The notes beneath the pieces were generated by a model. The model did no database searches and was not told where the DNA came from. It saw only the letters and a list, made by a program, of their open reading frames with translations. Source: Bacillota bacterium (GTDB lineage Bacteria; Bacillota; Clostridia; Christensenellales; Borkfalkiaceae). Taken from it: a stretch of 23,686 bases of DNA. Shown here piece by piece: positions 1-6,187 of this stretch; the first letter of the stretch is position 1, and every line of letters begins with the position of its first letter. Location: assembly GCA_019423125.1 (NCBI GenBank), contig JAHZBZ010000011.1, forward strand, positions 25,525-49,210, given 5' to 3'. A program made the position numbers and the translations under genes.

Positions 1-266
1 ACAGCAAAGCACGCACCACCCGACCAGTCCCACACCAAACAGCAAAGCACGCACCACCCGACCAGTCCCACACCAAACAGCAAAGCACGCACCGTCCGAT
101 CAGACGCACACCAAACAACGAAGCACGCATCGTCCGACCAGGCACGCGCCTAACAGCAAAGCACGCACTGTCCGACCAAGCACACACCAAACAACGAAGC
201 ACACACCACCCGACCAGGCACGCGCCTAACAGCAAAGCACACACCACCCGACCAAGCACCTCACCC
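1..266. repeat. 38-bp tandem repeat array, seven copies
   Basis: Seven head-to-tail copies start at 1, 39, 77, 115, 153, 191 and 229, each 38 bp, with no spacer between them. Units begin with acagcaaagc or acaacgaagc. Units 1 and 2 are identical and unit 7 decays at its end. Units 4 and 6 share acaacg at the start and ggcacgcgccta at the end, so units 3-4 and 5-6 form a 76-bp higher-order dimer. The array touches the window edge and may extend further. The period is not a multiple of three and no sensible coding frame runs through it. The lack of unique spacers rules out CRISPR. Confidence 0.93.
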
Positions 267-285
267 TATGAAACACGCAACGCGC

Positions 286-325
286 GACGAAGGGGGCGCG
301 CCGCATGCGGCGCGCCCCCTTCGTC
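286..325. repeat. 40-bp perfect palindrome
   Basis: This sequence equals its own reverse complement over 40 bases, centred between 305 and 306, with arms starting gacgaagggggcgcgccgc. As RNA it would fold into a very stable GC-rich hairpin from either strand. Neither side has a clear T-tract, so it is not a textbook intrinsic terminator. It could still end or protect a minus-strand transcript starting near 530. Confidence 0.85.
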
Positions 326-530
326 ATATCGGTAGGTTATTATAACATTGGAGTGTTCTGTTTTTCCGCCCGAAAGTCTTTCGGGCTTTTGCGGGAAAAT
401 GCGGACTCATCCCTCTGCCCTTCTCGCCCCCGCACGCACGGGATACAATCCCGCTCCACTTTCTCTTGCGGCCATACGCCGCCCGCTTTGCTAACCCGAT
501 CGGTTCTCAGTTTAATTAACCAAGGTTTAC
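286..530 (-). ncRNA. candidate structured small RNA or leader transcript
   Basis: A near-consensus promoter at 537-565 reads into this stretch, yet no normal gene follows. The minus-strand transcript contains several self-complementary segments: cgggat/atcccg around 437-451, gcggc/gccgc near 468-482, a gcccgaaa/tttcgggc stem at 368-386, and the 40-bp palindrome at its end. Two tiny reading frames exist, 22 codons at 407-475 and 28 codons at 324-410, joined by an ATGA overlap; neither has a strong ribosome binding site. I could not match it to tmRNA, SRP RNA, RNase P, 6S RNA or a known riboswitch by eye. The 3' end is a guess. Confidence 0.3.
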
Positions 531-536
531 TCTTAT

Positions 537-565
537 AGTATATTCCTTTCGGGCTCTTCTGTCAA
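537..565 (-). promoter_or_regulatory. sigma-A-type promoter (minus strand)
   Basis: On the minus strand, TTGACA (560-565) is followed by a 17-bp spacer and TATACT (537-542). Transcription would start near 530 and run towards position 300, where there is no ordinary gene. Between this promoter and the end of the small gene at 742 (566-741) I see nothing supportable. Confidence 0.65.
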
Positions 566-741
566 GAAAAATAAACTGCCGCACCTCGTTTTTCTCAGAA
601 AATACCCCGCCGGATGCGGCGCGGAATGCGCGCGCAATTTACGGATAAAAATATTCTGTTTTTCCCTTTGCGCATTTCGGGAACCTTAAAACCTCTTTCC
701 CCGCGACCTCGACCCGCGAAAGAACAACCTTTCTGCGGAGC

Positions 742-918
742 TCAAAGCACCCGCATTTCGTTCAGAATGCGCGCGATCAGCTCCTCTTTGTTTCTCTCCG
801 TGGGCGCAAAAACGCCCTCGGCGCGCGCGTATTCCCGCAGAGAAAAGACCCCCATCCCCTTCAGCCTCAAATAGAGCTCGCCGCGCTCCGCCTTTCCCCG
901 CTCTTCTCTTTCGTCCAT
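742..918 (-). CDS. small Rho-N/SAP-like protein (58 aa)
   Basis: A 58-residue protein, short enough to be overlooked by length filters. It starts at an ATG (918-916) with GGGAG eight bases upstream and ends in TGA at 744-742. The C-terminal half reads LREYARAEGV...NKEELIARIL. This matches the helix-loop-helix pattern of the Rho N-terminal/SAP-like fold, a short nucleic-acid-binding or protein-binding module. The first 20 residues are highly charged. It is divergent from the HTH regulator gene at 1064, sharing a 145-bp AT-rich intergenic region. The assignment rests on pattern recognition only; a stand-alone Rho-N domain has no assured function. Confidence 0.6.
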   Translation of the reverse strand: MDEREERGKAERGELYLRLKGMGVFSLREYARAEGVFAPTERNKEELIARILNEMRVL

Positions 919-997
919 GATAAATTTCTCCCGTCAAAAAATTGTTTTTATTTCTATAATTTTGTACGTTTTAGATACATACTTATTTTATCATTGA

Positions 998-1041
998 ATC
1001 GATGTTCAAGTAAATAGAAAATCGAACATTTGAGCATCGAT
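998..1041. promoter_or_regulatory. imperfect inverted repeat, possible operator
   Basis: Arms 998-1012 (atcgatgttcaagta) and 1027-1041 (catttgagcatcgat) match at 12 of 15 positions when one is reverse-complemented. They lie in the AT-rich gap between the divergent genes at 918 and 1064, just before the HTH regulator. The position suggests autoregulation by that regulator, which is inference. Possible -10 elements nearby (for example TATAAT at 955-960) lack convincing -35 partners. Confidence 0.4.
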
Positions 1042-1063
1042 CTTTGGGAGAATTTGTCGGAAC

Positions 1064-1525
1064 ATGTCGAAAAACGAAACGATCGATTTTTCAGTCTCCC
1101 CTGTCTTTCAAAAGAGGCTTGTACAGGCGTTTGCGGGAGAGGAGCGCAGCAAAGCCGAGATCGCAAAGGACATCGGGATCAGCAAAGACGTCTTTATCCG
1201 CGCGTGGAAGGCAGGGCTTGTCCCGAGCATGCGCACGCTGATAAAGATCGCGGATTATCTGGAGGAGTCACTGGACTATCTGCTGGGATTTTCGGACGAA
1301 AGCGCGCCGCGCAAGACAGCCGAAGGAGCCTGTTTTTACAGAAGACTGGAAGAGCTCAAAGACAAGAGCGGCAAAAAATACGGCGCCATCGCCTCTGCGA
1401 TCGGCATCTATCGCAGTCAATTCAATTCGTGGAAGGAGAACAACAGCATCCCCAGCCCGGAGATCTGCTATCAGCTCGCCCTCTATTTTAAAGTATCGCT
1501 CGACTCGCTGCTTGCGAGAGAGTGA
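1064..1525 (+). CDS. double-HTH (XRE/Cro-CI type) transcriptional regulator
   Basis: A 153-residue protein with two helix-turn-helix domains in tandem. The first covers residues about 17-75 (KAEIAKDIGISKDVFIRAWK, then a helix ending LDYLLGF). The second covers about 92-152 (YGAIASAIGIYRSQFNSWKE, then a helix ending LDSLLARE). Both end in the LxxLL-type helix usual in Cro/CI-like proteins. No ligand or peptidase domain is seen, so this is a pure DNA-binding protein that could bind as a monomer with two heads. GGGAG lies 13 bases before the ATG, a long spacing. An inverted repeat at 998-1041 may be its operator, and a terminator follows at 1548. Targets are unknown. Confidence 0.85.
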   Translation: MSKNETIDFSVSPVFQKRLVQAFAGEERSKAEIAKDIGISKDVFIRAWKAGLVPSMRTLIKIADYLEESLDYLLGFSDESAPRKTAEGACFYRRLEELKDKSGKKYGAIASAIGIYRSQFNSWKENNSIPSPEICYQLALYFKVSLDSLLARE

Positions 1526-1547
1526 CACTTTTCAATTTAAAACGCAC

Positions 1548-1579
1548 AAAAAGACGCAGGCGCCGACCTGCGTCTTTTT
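1548..1579. terminator. bidirectional intrinsic terminator
   Basis: A 13-bp perfect stem, aaaaagacgcagg (1548-1560) and cctgcgtcttttt (1567-1579), encloses a 6-base loop. T-rich tails are present on both strands. It ends the HTH regulator on the plus strand and can also end the convergent holin-like gene on the minus strand. The 1580-1664 stretch is a GC-rich gap with no gene. Confidence 0.85.
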
Positions 1580-1664
1580 GCTTTTTCCAATACCTTGCCG
1601 AAAAAGGCCGGACAGCGCGCGCCTCCCGCCGCGCCCGCCGCGCCCGCCGCACGGAGCACGTCTT

Positions 1665-1883
1665 TTACTCCGTTCGGTCAGTATCTTCGGGGAATTTTTC
1701 CAGCGACATGAGCAGAGAAATGATGCCCGCCATGCCCGTCGTGCTCAGCACGAACGCCCGGTTGAATTCCGGCATGCCGACGGATGCCGTTCCGATGCTT
1801 GCCAGCGCCGTCTGTGCCATGGCTTTTATTGCGCGCAAAAGAGATGCTTTGACCCATTTGATTATTTTCGATCTGTCCACCAC
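1665..1883 (-). CDS. phage r1t-type holin-like membrane protein
   Basis: A 72-residue protein with two hydrophobic segments, about residues 19-34 and 44-61, and a basic N-terminus. The pattern RAIKAMAQTALASIGT... followed by LSTTGMAGIISLLMSLEKF strongly resembles the Phage r1t holin family (small two-pass proteins of about 70-80 residues that open the membrane for endolysin). The predicted start is GTG at 1883-1881, followed by a second GTG codon; I see no good ribosome binding site, so the start is uncertain. No endolysin, tail or integrase gene lies nearby, so it is an orphan: a prophage relic, a domesticated holin, or a toxin-like pore protein. Confidence 0.65.
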   Translation of the reverse strand: MVDRSKIIKWVKASLLRAIKAMAQTALASIGTASVGMPEFNRAFVLSTTGMAGIISLLMSLEKFPEDTDRTE

Positions 1884-1926
1884 ACTACACTGTATGAAAA
1901 CCGAACAAAAGGCGTTACGGATACAT

Positions 1927-1951
1927 ATTAATATACAGATTAATATACAGA
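1927..1951. repeat. 12-bp direct repeat in intergenic region
   Basis: The 13-base word attaatatacaga occurs at 1927-1939 and 1939-1951, a 12-bp period. It lies between the divergent holin-like gene and the cysteine-rich gene, upstream of the latter's ribosome binding site. It could be a promoter or regulator-binding element; no clear -35/-10 pair was found. Confidence 0.5.
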
Positions 1952-1990
1952 GGTTAAATCCTCTATTTCTTTTTTACAGGAGTATATTGG

Positions 1991-2419
1991 ATGTCGGATA
2001 TTATTGACGAAAATCAGACCTGCCCCACCGTGGCATATCAGCTCTCTTCGGTTTGTGTTCCCGTAACGGTCACGCCTTTTGCGAAAGCGGGCACCACCGC
2101 GACAAAATGCTGCACCAAACCCACGGTCACCGCAGGCGAAAACACCTGCAGCGGCATCAAAAACGGACAGTGCGTGTTCACCGTAAGCCAGGATATCTGT
2201 GTTGAGGTGCCCGTCGAGTTCGGCGCCACCGCAACGGTGGGCGACACCTATGTTGCCTGCAACGGCGCCGGCGCGGACGATTTCTGCCCCGATTGCGGCG
2301 TTACCGACGAAGTCGTGCCCGAACCCGAGTTGCCCGACGAAGTCGTGCCCGAACCCGTCGAAACGGTCGAAACCGTCGCAGACGCGGCCGAATCCGTCGC
2401 AGACAAGACGATCGTCTGA
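1991..2419 (+). CDS. cysteine-rich hypothetical protein with acidic repeat tail
   Basis: A 142-residue protein of unrecognised function. The ATG is preceded by AGGAG about nine bases upstream. There is no signal peptide or membrane segment. Ten cysteines (residues 11, 22, 40, 41, 53, 61, 70, 90, 99, 102) sit in a beta-rich body containing CVPVTVTPFAKAG and CVEVPVEFGATATVG. From about residue 105 the protein becomes an acidic, proline-rich tail with DEVVPEP repeated twice, then VETVETVADAAESVAD. The tail is encoded by a 24-bp direct repeat. A cytoplasmically made cysteine-rich shell protein, such as a spore-coat or exosporium component, is one possibility, but that is inference. A terminator follows at 2471. 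Confidence 0.75.
   Translation: MSDIIDENQTCPTVAYQLSSVCVPVTVTPFAKAGTTATKCCTKPTVTAGENTCSGIKNGQCVFTVSQDICVEVPVEFGATATVGDTYVACNGAGADDFCPDCGVTDEVVPEPELPDEVVPEPVETVETVADAAESVADKTIV
2304..2357 (+). repeat. 24-bp in-frame direct repeat
   Basis: The 24-bp word starting ccgacgaagtcgtgcc occurs at 2304-2327 and 2334-2357, a 30-bp period. It encodes the repeated acidic DEVVPEP segment of the cysteine-rich protein. Copy number could vary between strains. Confidence 0.85.
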
Positions 2420-2470
2420 GCGTAAGGGCCGCGACGACCTCCTATCAAAATATACAAAAATATACAAAAT

Positions 2471-2495
2471 GCGCAGGCGTTTGCCTGCGCTTTTT
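2471..2495. terminator. intrinsic terminator between convergent genes
   Basis: Stem gcgcaggc (2471-2478) pairs with gcctgcgc (2483-2490) around a gttt loop. On the plus strand it is followed by ttttt, ending the cysteine-rich gene. On the minus strand it is followed by attttg, so it may also end the LRR lipoprotein gene. Confidence 0.85.
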
Positions 2496-2511
2496 CTCGG
2501 TTGCCTTTCTT

Positions 2512-4191
2512 TCAGGCTTGTTTCCAATACCATGAGGAATATGTCCGCGTAAGGCAGACCGCCGCCGAAGCGGGGGCGGAAAGCTGTGCGGATGAGACCG
2601 CCTGCGGCTCTTCAAAGGAAGAACTTGAAGAGACCTGCCAACCCAAAGGCTGTTCAAAAGAGACAGAAGTCAGCCCCGTATCATAAAACGCCTGCTGCCC
2701 GATCGAGAGAAGGCTTGCGGGAAGAGTCAGGGACGAGAGCGCCTCGCATCCCTCGAAGGCTTTGTTTCCGATGCGTTGCACCTTTTCCCCCATCTGCACG
2801 GACGCGAGTTTACCGCATTTTCTGAACGCGCCCTCGCCTATGTCCGTCACGCCCTCTCCGACGGTGACGGAGACGAGGTTCGCGGGATAGGTCAGAATTC
2901 CCGCCCCTGCATAAAACATGTATGCGGGAATGCTCTGCACGCCGTCGCCGATCGTCAGCGAAAGCCCCGCACCCGCTGTCCCTGCGGAATCGAAAACGTG
3001 CCCGAGCACAGTAAAATCCGCTACCGAAACGGCATTCCAGTTTATGTTCGTAAGAGCTTTACAATCTTCAAACGCGCGCTCGCCTATGTGCGTGACGTTC
3101 TCGGGAATGGTGATCGTCCCGAGAGAAGTACAGCCGTTGAAGGCGTCCGCCGAGATGATCTCAAGGCTCTGCGGCAGGGCGATCTCCGTCAGCGCGGTGC
3201 AGTCGGAAAACGCGGAGGGGCCGATCATGGTGATGCCTTCGGGAAGCGCGACCGAGCGCAGACGGCTCGCGTACTTGAAAGCATTGCTCCCGATCGACTC
3301 CCCGCCCGTGATGATCACCTCCGTGAGCGCGCTCCCGGGGATGCTGTCGGCAAGGGATGCAGGCAACGTAGCGCTCTGAATGCCGTTGCAGCCGTTAAAC
3401 ACGCCGTCGCCCATGTGCTCTATGCTGTCGGGGAGCGCGACGGAAGTGAGCGCCGTACAGTTTTCAAAGACGCTGAAGCTGATATATGTGATACCGTCGG
3501 GGATGACCAGCGAGGTCAGCGCGGAACAGCCCGAAAATGCCATATCTTCCAGCCGCGTCACGCGGCTCCCGAAGGTGACCGAATCGAGCCCGCTGCAATC
3601 GGCAAAGGTCATCGCCTTGACTGACGTCACCCCGTCGGGAATGATAACGGAAGTAAGCGCCGCGCAGCCGCGGAAAGCGCGCTCGCCGATGTCCGCAAGA
3701 CCGTTCGGGAGCGGGACGGAGGTGAGCGAGGTGCAACCCGCAACGGCCTCGGAGCCGATGCTGACGACGGACGCGGGCAGAGTCAGGGCGCGAATGCCCG
3801 TATCACCTTTGAATGCCGCATCTCCGATCGAAACGAGATTTTCCGAAAACGCGAAGGACATAATGCCCGTGCATTCCATGAAGCTCTCTTTTCCGATGCT
3901 GACGACGGATGCGGGCAGGGTCACGGAATTAATGGACGAATTCCCCTTGAACGCCGCCTCGCCGATGGTCGTGACGGGCTTTTTGCCGTATTCGGAGGGA
4001 ACGATCAGATCGCCGCCCGCTCCTTCGTATCCCGCGACAAAATAGCTCTTTTCATCCTCGCTCAGTTGAAGGACAAACCCGTCGACGCGCGCGACGCTCT
4101 CCGCTTCCTCTTCCGGGCCGCACGCACAGAGGATGCCCGCCACAAGGGAGAGACAACAGATAACTAAAAACAGATAAAAGATCTTTTTCAT
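2512..4191 (-). CDS. BspA-type leucine-rich-repeat surface lipoprotein
   Basis: A 559-residue protein. The chosen ATG (4191) follows AGGCGG and gives a lipoprotein signal MKKIFYLFLVICCLSLVAG with the likely lipidated Cys in LCAC near residue 29; a longer upstream frame lacks this. The mature protein is almost entirely LRR_5/BspA-type repeats, at least 15 units of the form IGEAAFKGN..L..V.LP, each about 23 residues. A short Ser-rich tail ends the protein, with no anchor. BspA-like repeats generally mediate binding to host proteins or other bacteria; the ligand here is unknown. It is a single-gene unit with its own strong promoter at 4256-4284. Related repeats appear in the two SGNH proteins at 10188-13555. 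Confidence 0.88.
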   Translation of the reverse strand: MKKIFYLFLVICCLSLVAGILCACGPEEEAESVARVDGFVLQLSEDEKSYFVAGYEGAGGDLIVPSEYGKKPVTTIGEAAFKGNSSINSVTLPASVVSIGKESFMECTGIMSFAFSENLVSIGDAAFKGDTGIRALTLPASVVSIGSEAVAGCTSLTSVPLPNGLADIGERAFRGCAALTSVIIPDGVTSVKAMTFADCSGLDSVTFGSRVTRLEDMAFSGCSALTSLVIPDGITYISFSVFENCTALTSVALPDSIEHMGDGVFNGCNGIQSATLPASLADSIPGSALTEVIITGGESIGSNAFKYASRLRSVALPEGITMIGPSAFSDCTALTEIALPQSLEIISADAFNGCTSLGTITIPENVTHIGERAFEDCKALTNINWNAVSVADFTVLGHVFDSAGTAGAGLSLTIGDGVQSIPAYMFYAGAGILTYPANLVSVTVGEGVTDIGEGAFRKCGKLASVQMGEKVQRIGNKAFEGCEALSSLTLPASLLSIGQQAFYDTGLTSVSFEQPLGWQVSSSSSFEEPQAVSSAQLSAPASAAVCLTRTYSSWYWKQA

Positions 4192-4255
4192 TTTTTTCCG
4201 CCTTTTCTGATCCGCCGCCCGCGGGCGTTTCCGTGCGATCGGCGTCCGTAAAACA

Positions 4256-4284
4256 ATTATAACCGCCGCCCGCGTTCCTGTCAA
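4256..4284 (-). promoter_or_regulatory. perfect consensus sigma-A promoter for LRR lipoprotein
   Basis: On the minus strand, TTGACA (4279-4284), a 17-bp spacer and TATAAT (4256-4261) match the consensus exactly. Transcription would begin near 4249, about 58 bases before the lipoprotein ATG. This suggests high constitutive expression unless regulated by other means. Confidence 0.85.
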
Positions 4285-4395
4285 TCCCCTTCGGAAATTT
4301 ATGCGGAAAAAAACTGCCCGCCCCCTGTGCGGCGGAAACTTTGCCCTCTGCGGACGCAGGCACTCTAAATTTCGGACAACAGGACAAAAATGGAT

Positions 4396-4433
4396 CGCTC
4401 AAAAAAAGAGCGGAAAGGCAGCGCCGCTCTTTT
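4396..4433 (-). terminator. intrinsic terminator of the MarR/radical SAM operon
   Basis: On the minus strand a 10-bp stem, aaaagagcgg with ccgctctttt (4404-4413 and 4424-4433), is followed by a run of seven or more T. It sits about 40 bp beyond the radical SAM stop codon. The rest of 4285-4474 shows no gene. Confidence 0.85.
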
Positions 4434-4474
4434 GCTTTATAGAATCGTAATGTATGTCATTGTTGGGGGAAAAG

Positions 4475-5362
4475 TCATCGCTTTTTCGCAGACTGCTTGA
4501 TCTGAGAATGATAAAAATAGTTTATGATTATCGGCTTCCCCGTCGGATCACGCAAGAAAGGCTCTTTGTCGACGACGTACAGAAAGCCCTTTTCCCGAGC
4601 ATATTCCGAGACCTTTCGGTCTAAAATTTCCCAATACGTCCTGTCGTTTTTGTTGTAGATCTGCCGATAGAGCGGCAAAAGATCGGGGTACTTCTCGGCA
4701 ATATAGTTCATGATGTCCGCCTTGAAATTGCCGCGTAAATTGAGATTTTCAAGCCAGATATAATCGCAAAAGTCCTTGATCTTTTCTATTATGCCGAACA
4801 CTTCCGTGATCTCGGGAAAGATGGGCGAGATAAAGCAAGTCGTGCGAATGCCTTCCTCGTGACATCTTTTCATTGCCGCGATCCTGCGCTCTATGGATAC
4901 CGCCTTGTCCATGTCGTCCTTGAACGCTTCGTTGAGCGTATTTATTGACCAGCTTATAAGCGGCGAAGGAAAGGTCCTGATCAGATCGAGATCGCGCACG
5001 ACGAGATCGGACTTGGTCGTTATGATCAGATTGATCTTGCTGCCCTGCATCTCTTCGAGAAACGCACGGGTACGGCAAAACTGCGCCTCCTGCGGATTGT
5101 ATGCGTCCGTGACCGAGCCGACGATCATCGTCTGTCCGTCGTATTTTTTCGGGTTTTTGATCCTTTCCCAATATTTGACGTCCAGAAAAGTCCCCCACGG
5201 CTCGGTGTGTCCCGTAAACCTCTTCATAAAACATGCATAGCAGTACTTGCAAGCATGTGTACAGCCGACATACGGATTTACCGAATAGCCCGCAATGGGA
5301 AGGTTGGACCTGGTAAGTATCGTCTTGACCTTTAATTGCCCCGCCCTGACTTCATCGCTCAT
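4475..5362 (-). CDS. SPL-family radical SAM protein
   Basis: A 295-residue radical S-adenosylmethionine enzyme. The start is the ATG at 5362 with GGAGG seven bases upstream; the frame is open further but that would run into the MarR gene. The iron-sulfur cluster motif is CTHACKYC, cysteines at about residues 34, 38 and 41. Further family marks are IVGSVTDAYNPQEAQ and ISWSINTLNE. It resembles the SPL-like (spore photoproduct lyase-related) subgroup, but it is shorter than true spore photoproduct lyase, so DNA repair activity cannot be assumed. It overlaps the MarR stop by 11 nt, implying translational coupling and regulation by MarR. The substrate is unknown. Confidence 0.88.
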   Translation of the reverse strand: MSDEVRAGQLKVKTILTRSNLPIAGYSVNPYVGCTHACKYCYACFMKRFTGHTEPWGTFLDVKYWERIKNPKKYDGQTMIVGSVTDAYNPQEAQFCRTRAFLEEMQGSKINLIITTKSDLVVRDLDLIRTFPSPLISWSINTLNEAFKDDMDKAVSIERRIAAMKRCHEEGIRTTCFISPIFPEITEVFGIIEKIKDFCDYIWLENLNLRGNFKADIMNYIAEKYPDLLPLYRQIYNKNDRTYWEILDRKVSEYAREKGFLYVVDKEPFLRDPTGKPIIINYFYHSQIKQSAKKR

Positions 5363-5792
5363 TGTCTTCCTCCAGATTTTTAAGGATCCGCCTGAGATAG
5401 CTTTCAAACTGTTCTGCTTCGGCATCCGAAAAACCTTTATAATAAATGCTTTCGATCTCCTGTGTTACGGCGTCGTATTCTTCTTTCAGTTCGGCGGCTT
5501 TCTGCGTTAAACTGACGATCGCACTGCGCTTGTCTTCCGAATTTTCTTCCGTTCGGACAAGTCCCTGTTCACGCATTCTTGCGAGCATGGCGGTGAGCGT
5601 CGTCTTGGCAAGTCCGCTCTTTTTGGAAATTTCCGTTGCGGTCATCTTTCCGCCCTGCCACAACACATAAAGGATCTTGCCCTGCGCCCCGTTGAACGCG
5701 TCGATGTTCTTTTCCTGCAATATCTTGTCGAACCTGCGTCCGCCTATTGCCTTTACCTTTGATATGAGAAAACCGCCCTGCCTTTCCTTCAT
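5352..5792 (-). CDS. MarR-family transcriptional regulator
   Basis: A 146-residue protein of normal MarR length. The ATG at 5792 has AAGGAG eight to nine bases upstream; the longer open frame above it is not supported. The winged helix-turn-helix covers residues about 50-97: MTATEISKKSGLAKTTLTAM is the HTH and EDKRSAIVSLT the wing, with the usual D-x-R. Flanking helices would form the dimer interface and a small-molecule pocket. It is the first gene of a two-gene operon with the radical SAM gene. A 13-bp perfect inverted repeat overlaps its promoter (5877-5927), which strongly suggests autorepression. The inducing ligand is unknown. Confidence 0.9.
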   Translation of the reverse strand: MKERQGGFLISKVKAIGGRRFDKILQEKNIDAFNGAQGKILYVLWQGGKMTATEISKKSGLAKTTLTAMLARMREQGLVRTEENSEDKRSAIVSLTQKAAELKEEYDAVTQEIESIYYKGFSDAEAEQFESYLRRILKNLEEDNER

Positions 5793-5876
5793 AATCCGAA
5801 CTCCTTGGAAATCGGTTCGAGAGAAATATACAGGTGCTTGCATGATCTTGCCCTCGTGCCTATACATCGCCCTCAA

Positions 5877-5919
5877 AATAGTTTTATATCGTACTAATAT
5901 AATACTATATAAAACTATT
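5877..5919. promoter_or_regulatory. 13-bp perfect inverted repeat, probable MarR operator
   Basis: Arms aatagttttatat (5877-5889) and atataaaactatt (5907-5919) are exact reverse complements separated by 17 bp. The upstream arm (5907-5919) falls inside the promoter spacer and the other lies just past the expected transcription start. A repressor bound here would block polymerase. AT-rich inverted repeats are usual MarR targets. Confidence 0.75.
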
Positions 5920-5927
5920 ATTGTCAA
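5899..5927 (-). promoter_or_regulatory. sigma-A promoter of the MarR/radical SAM operon
   Basis: On the minus strand, TTGACA (5922-5927), a 17-bp spacer and TATTAT (5899-5904). Transcription should start near 5892, giving a leader of about 100 nt before the MarR ATG. It is overlaid by the inverted repeat at 5877-5919. Confidence 0.8.
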
Positions 5928-6001
5928 GCACCTTTCAACAGATTTTTTGCCTTGTTCACGGCAGATCTGTCCGACGGATTTTTTCAAGATCGGTCGCGCA
6001 A

Positions 6002-6041
6002 ACAGGCAAGCTCCCGCGGGATAGCGCGGGAGCTTGCCTGT
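6002..6041 (-). terminator. strong hairpin, terminator-like
   Basis: A 17-bp perfect stem, acaggcaagctcccgcg (6002-6018) with its complement at 6025-6041, encloses a 6-base loop. On the minus strand it is followed only by ttgcgcg, so the T-tract is poor. It lies between the broken membrane-protein gene and the MarR promoter and could insulate them. Elsewhere in 5930-6187 I see no gene, only short frames without ribosome binding sites. Confidence 0.5.
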
Positions 6042-6187
6042 GAGCCTGCCGAGAAGGAAATGAGCCTTCCGACTTAAAATTCCGATTGTTTTACGCCGTG
6101 AGACGGGCATTGTGAAGCATCTCGCCCCCATGCGCGGCGTCGGGCATGATCGGTCATCTGAAATAGTACTTATTGGGGAAGGGGAAG

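Noticed and set aside
1..266. A CRISPR array
   Set aside because: The 38-bp units abut directly with no unique spacers, and no cas gene is present.
368..390. A plus-strand intrinsic terminator
   Set aside because: The stem is good and four T follow, but there is no plus-strand gene upstream to terminate; it is treated as part of the minus-strand candidate RNA structure.
305..538. A 77-codon plus-strand frame
   Set aside because: It starts inside the palindrome with no ribosome site and crosses the hairpins of the candidate RNA.
686..937. An 83-codon minus-strand frame
   Set aside because: It overlaps in another frame the 58-residue Rho-N-like gene, which has the better start signal and protein pattern.
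1522..2007. Plus-strand frames of 139 and 161 codons across 1512-2007
   Set aside because: They run through the terminator, oppose the holin-like gene and overlap the start of the cysteine-rich gene; no ribosome binding site.
4052..4402. A 116-codon minus-strand frame at the LRR gene start
   Set aside because: It overlaps the signal peptide of the LRR lipoprotein in another frame and crosses its promoter.
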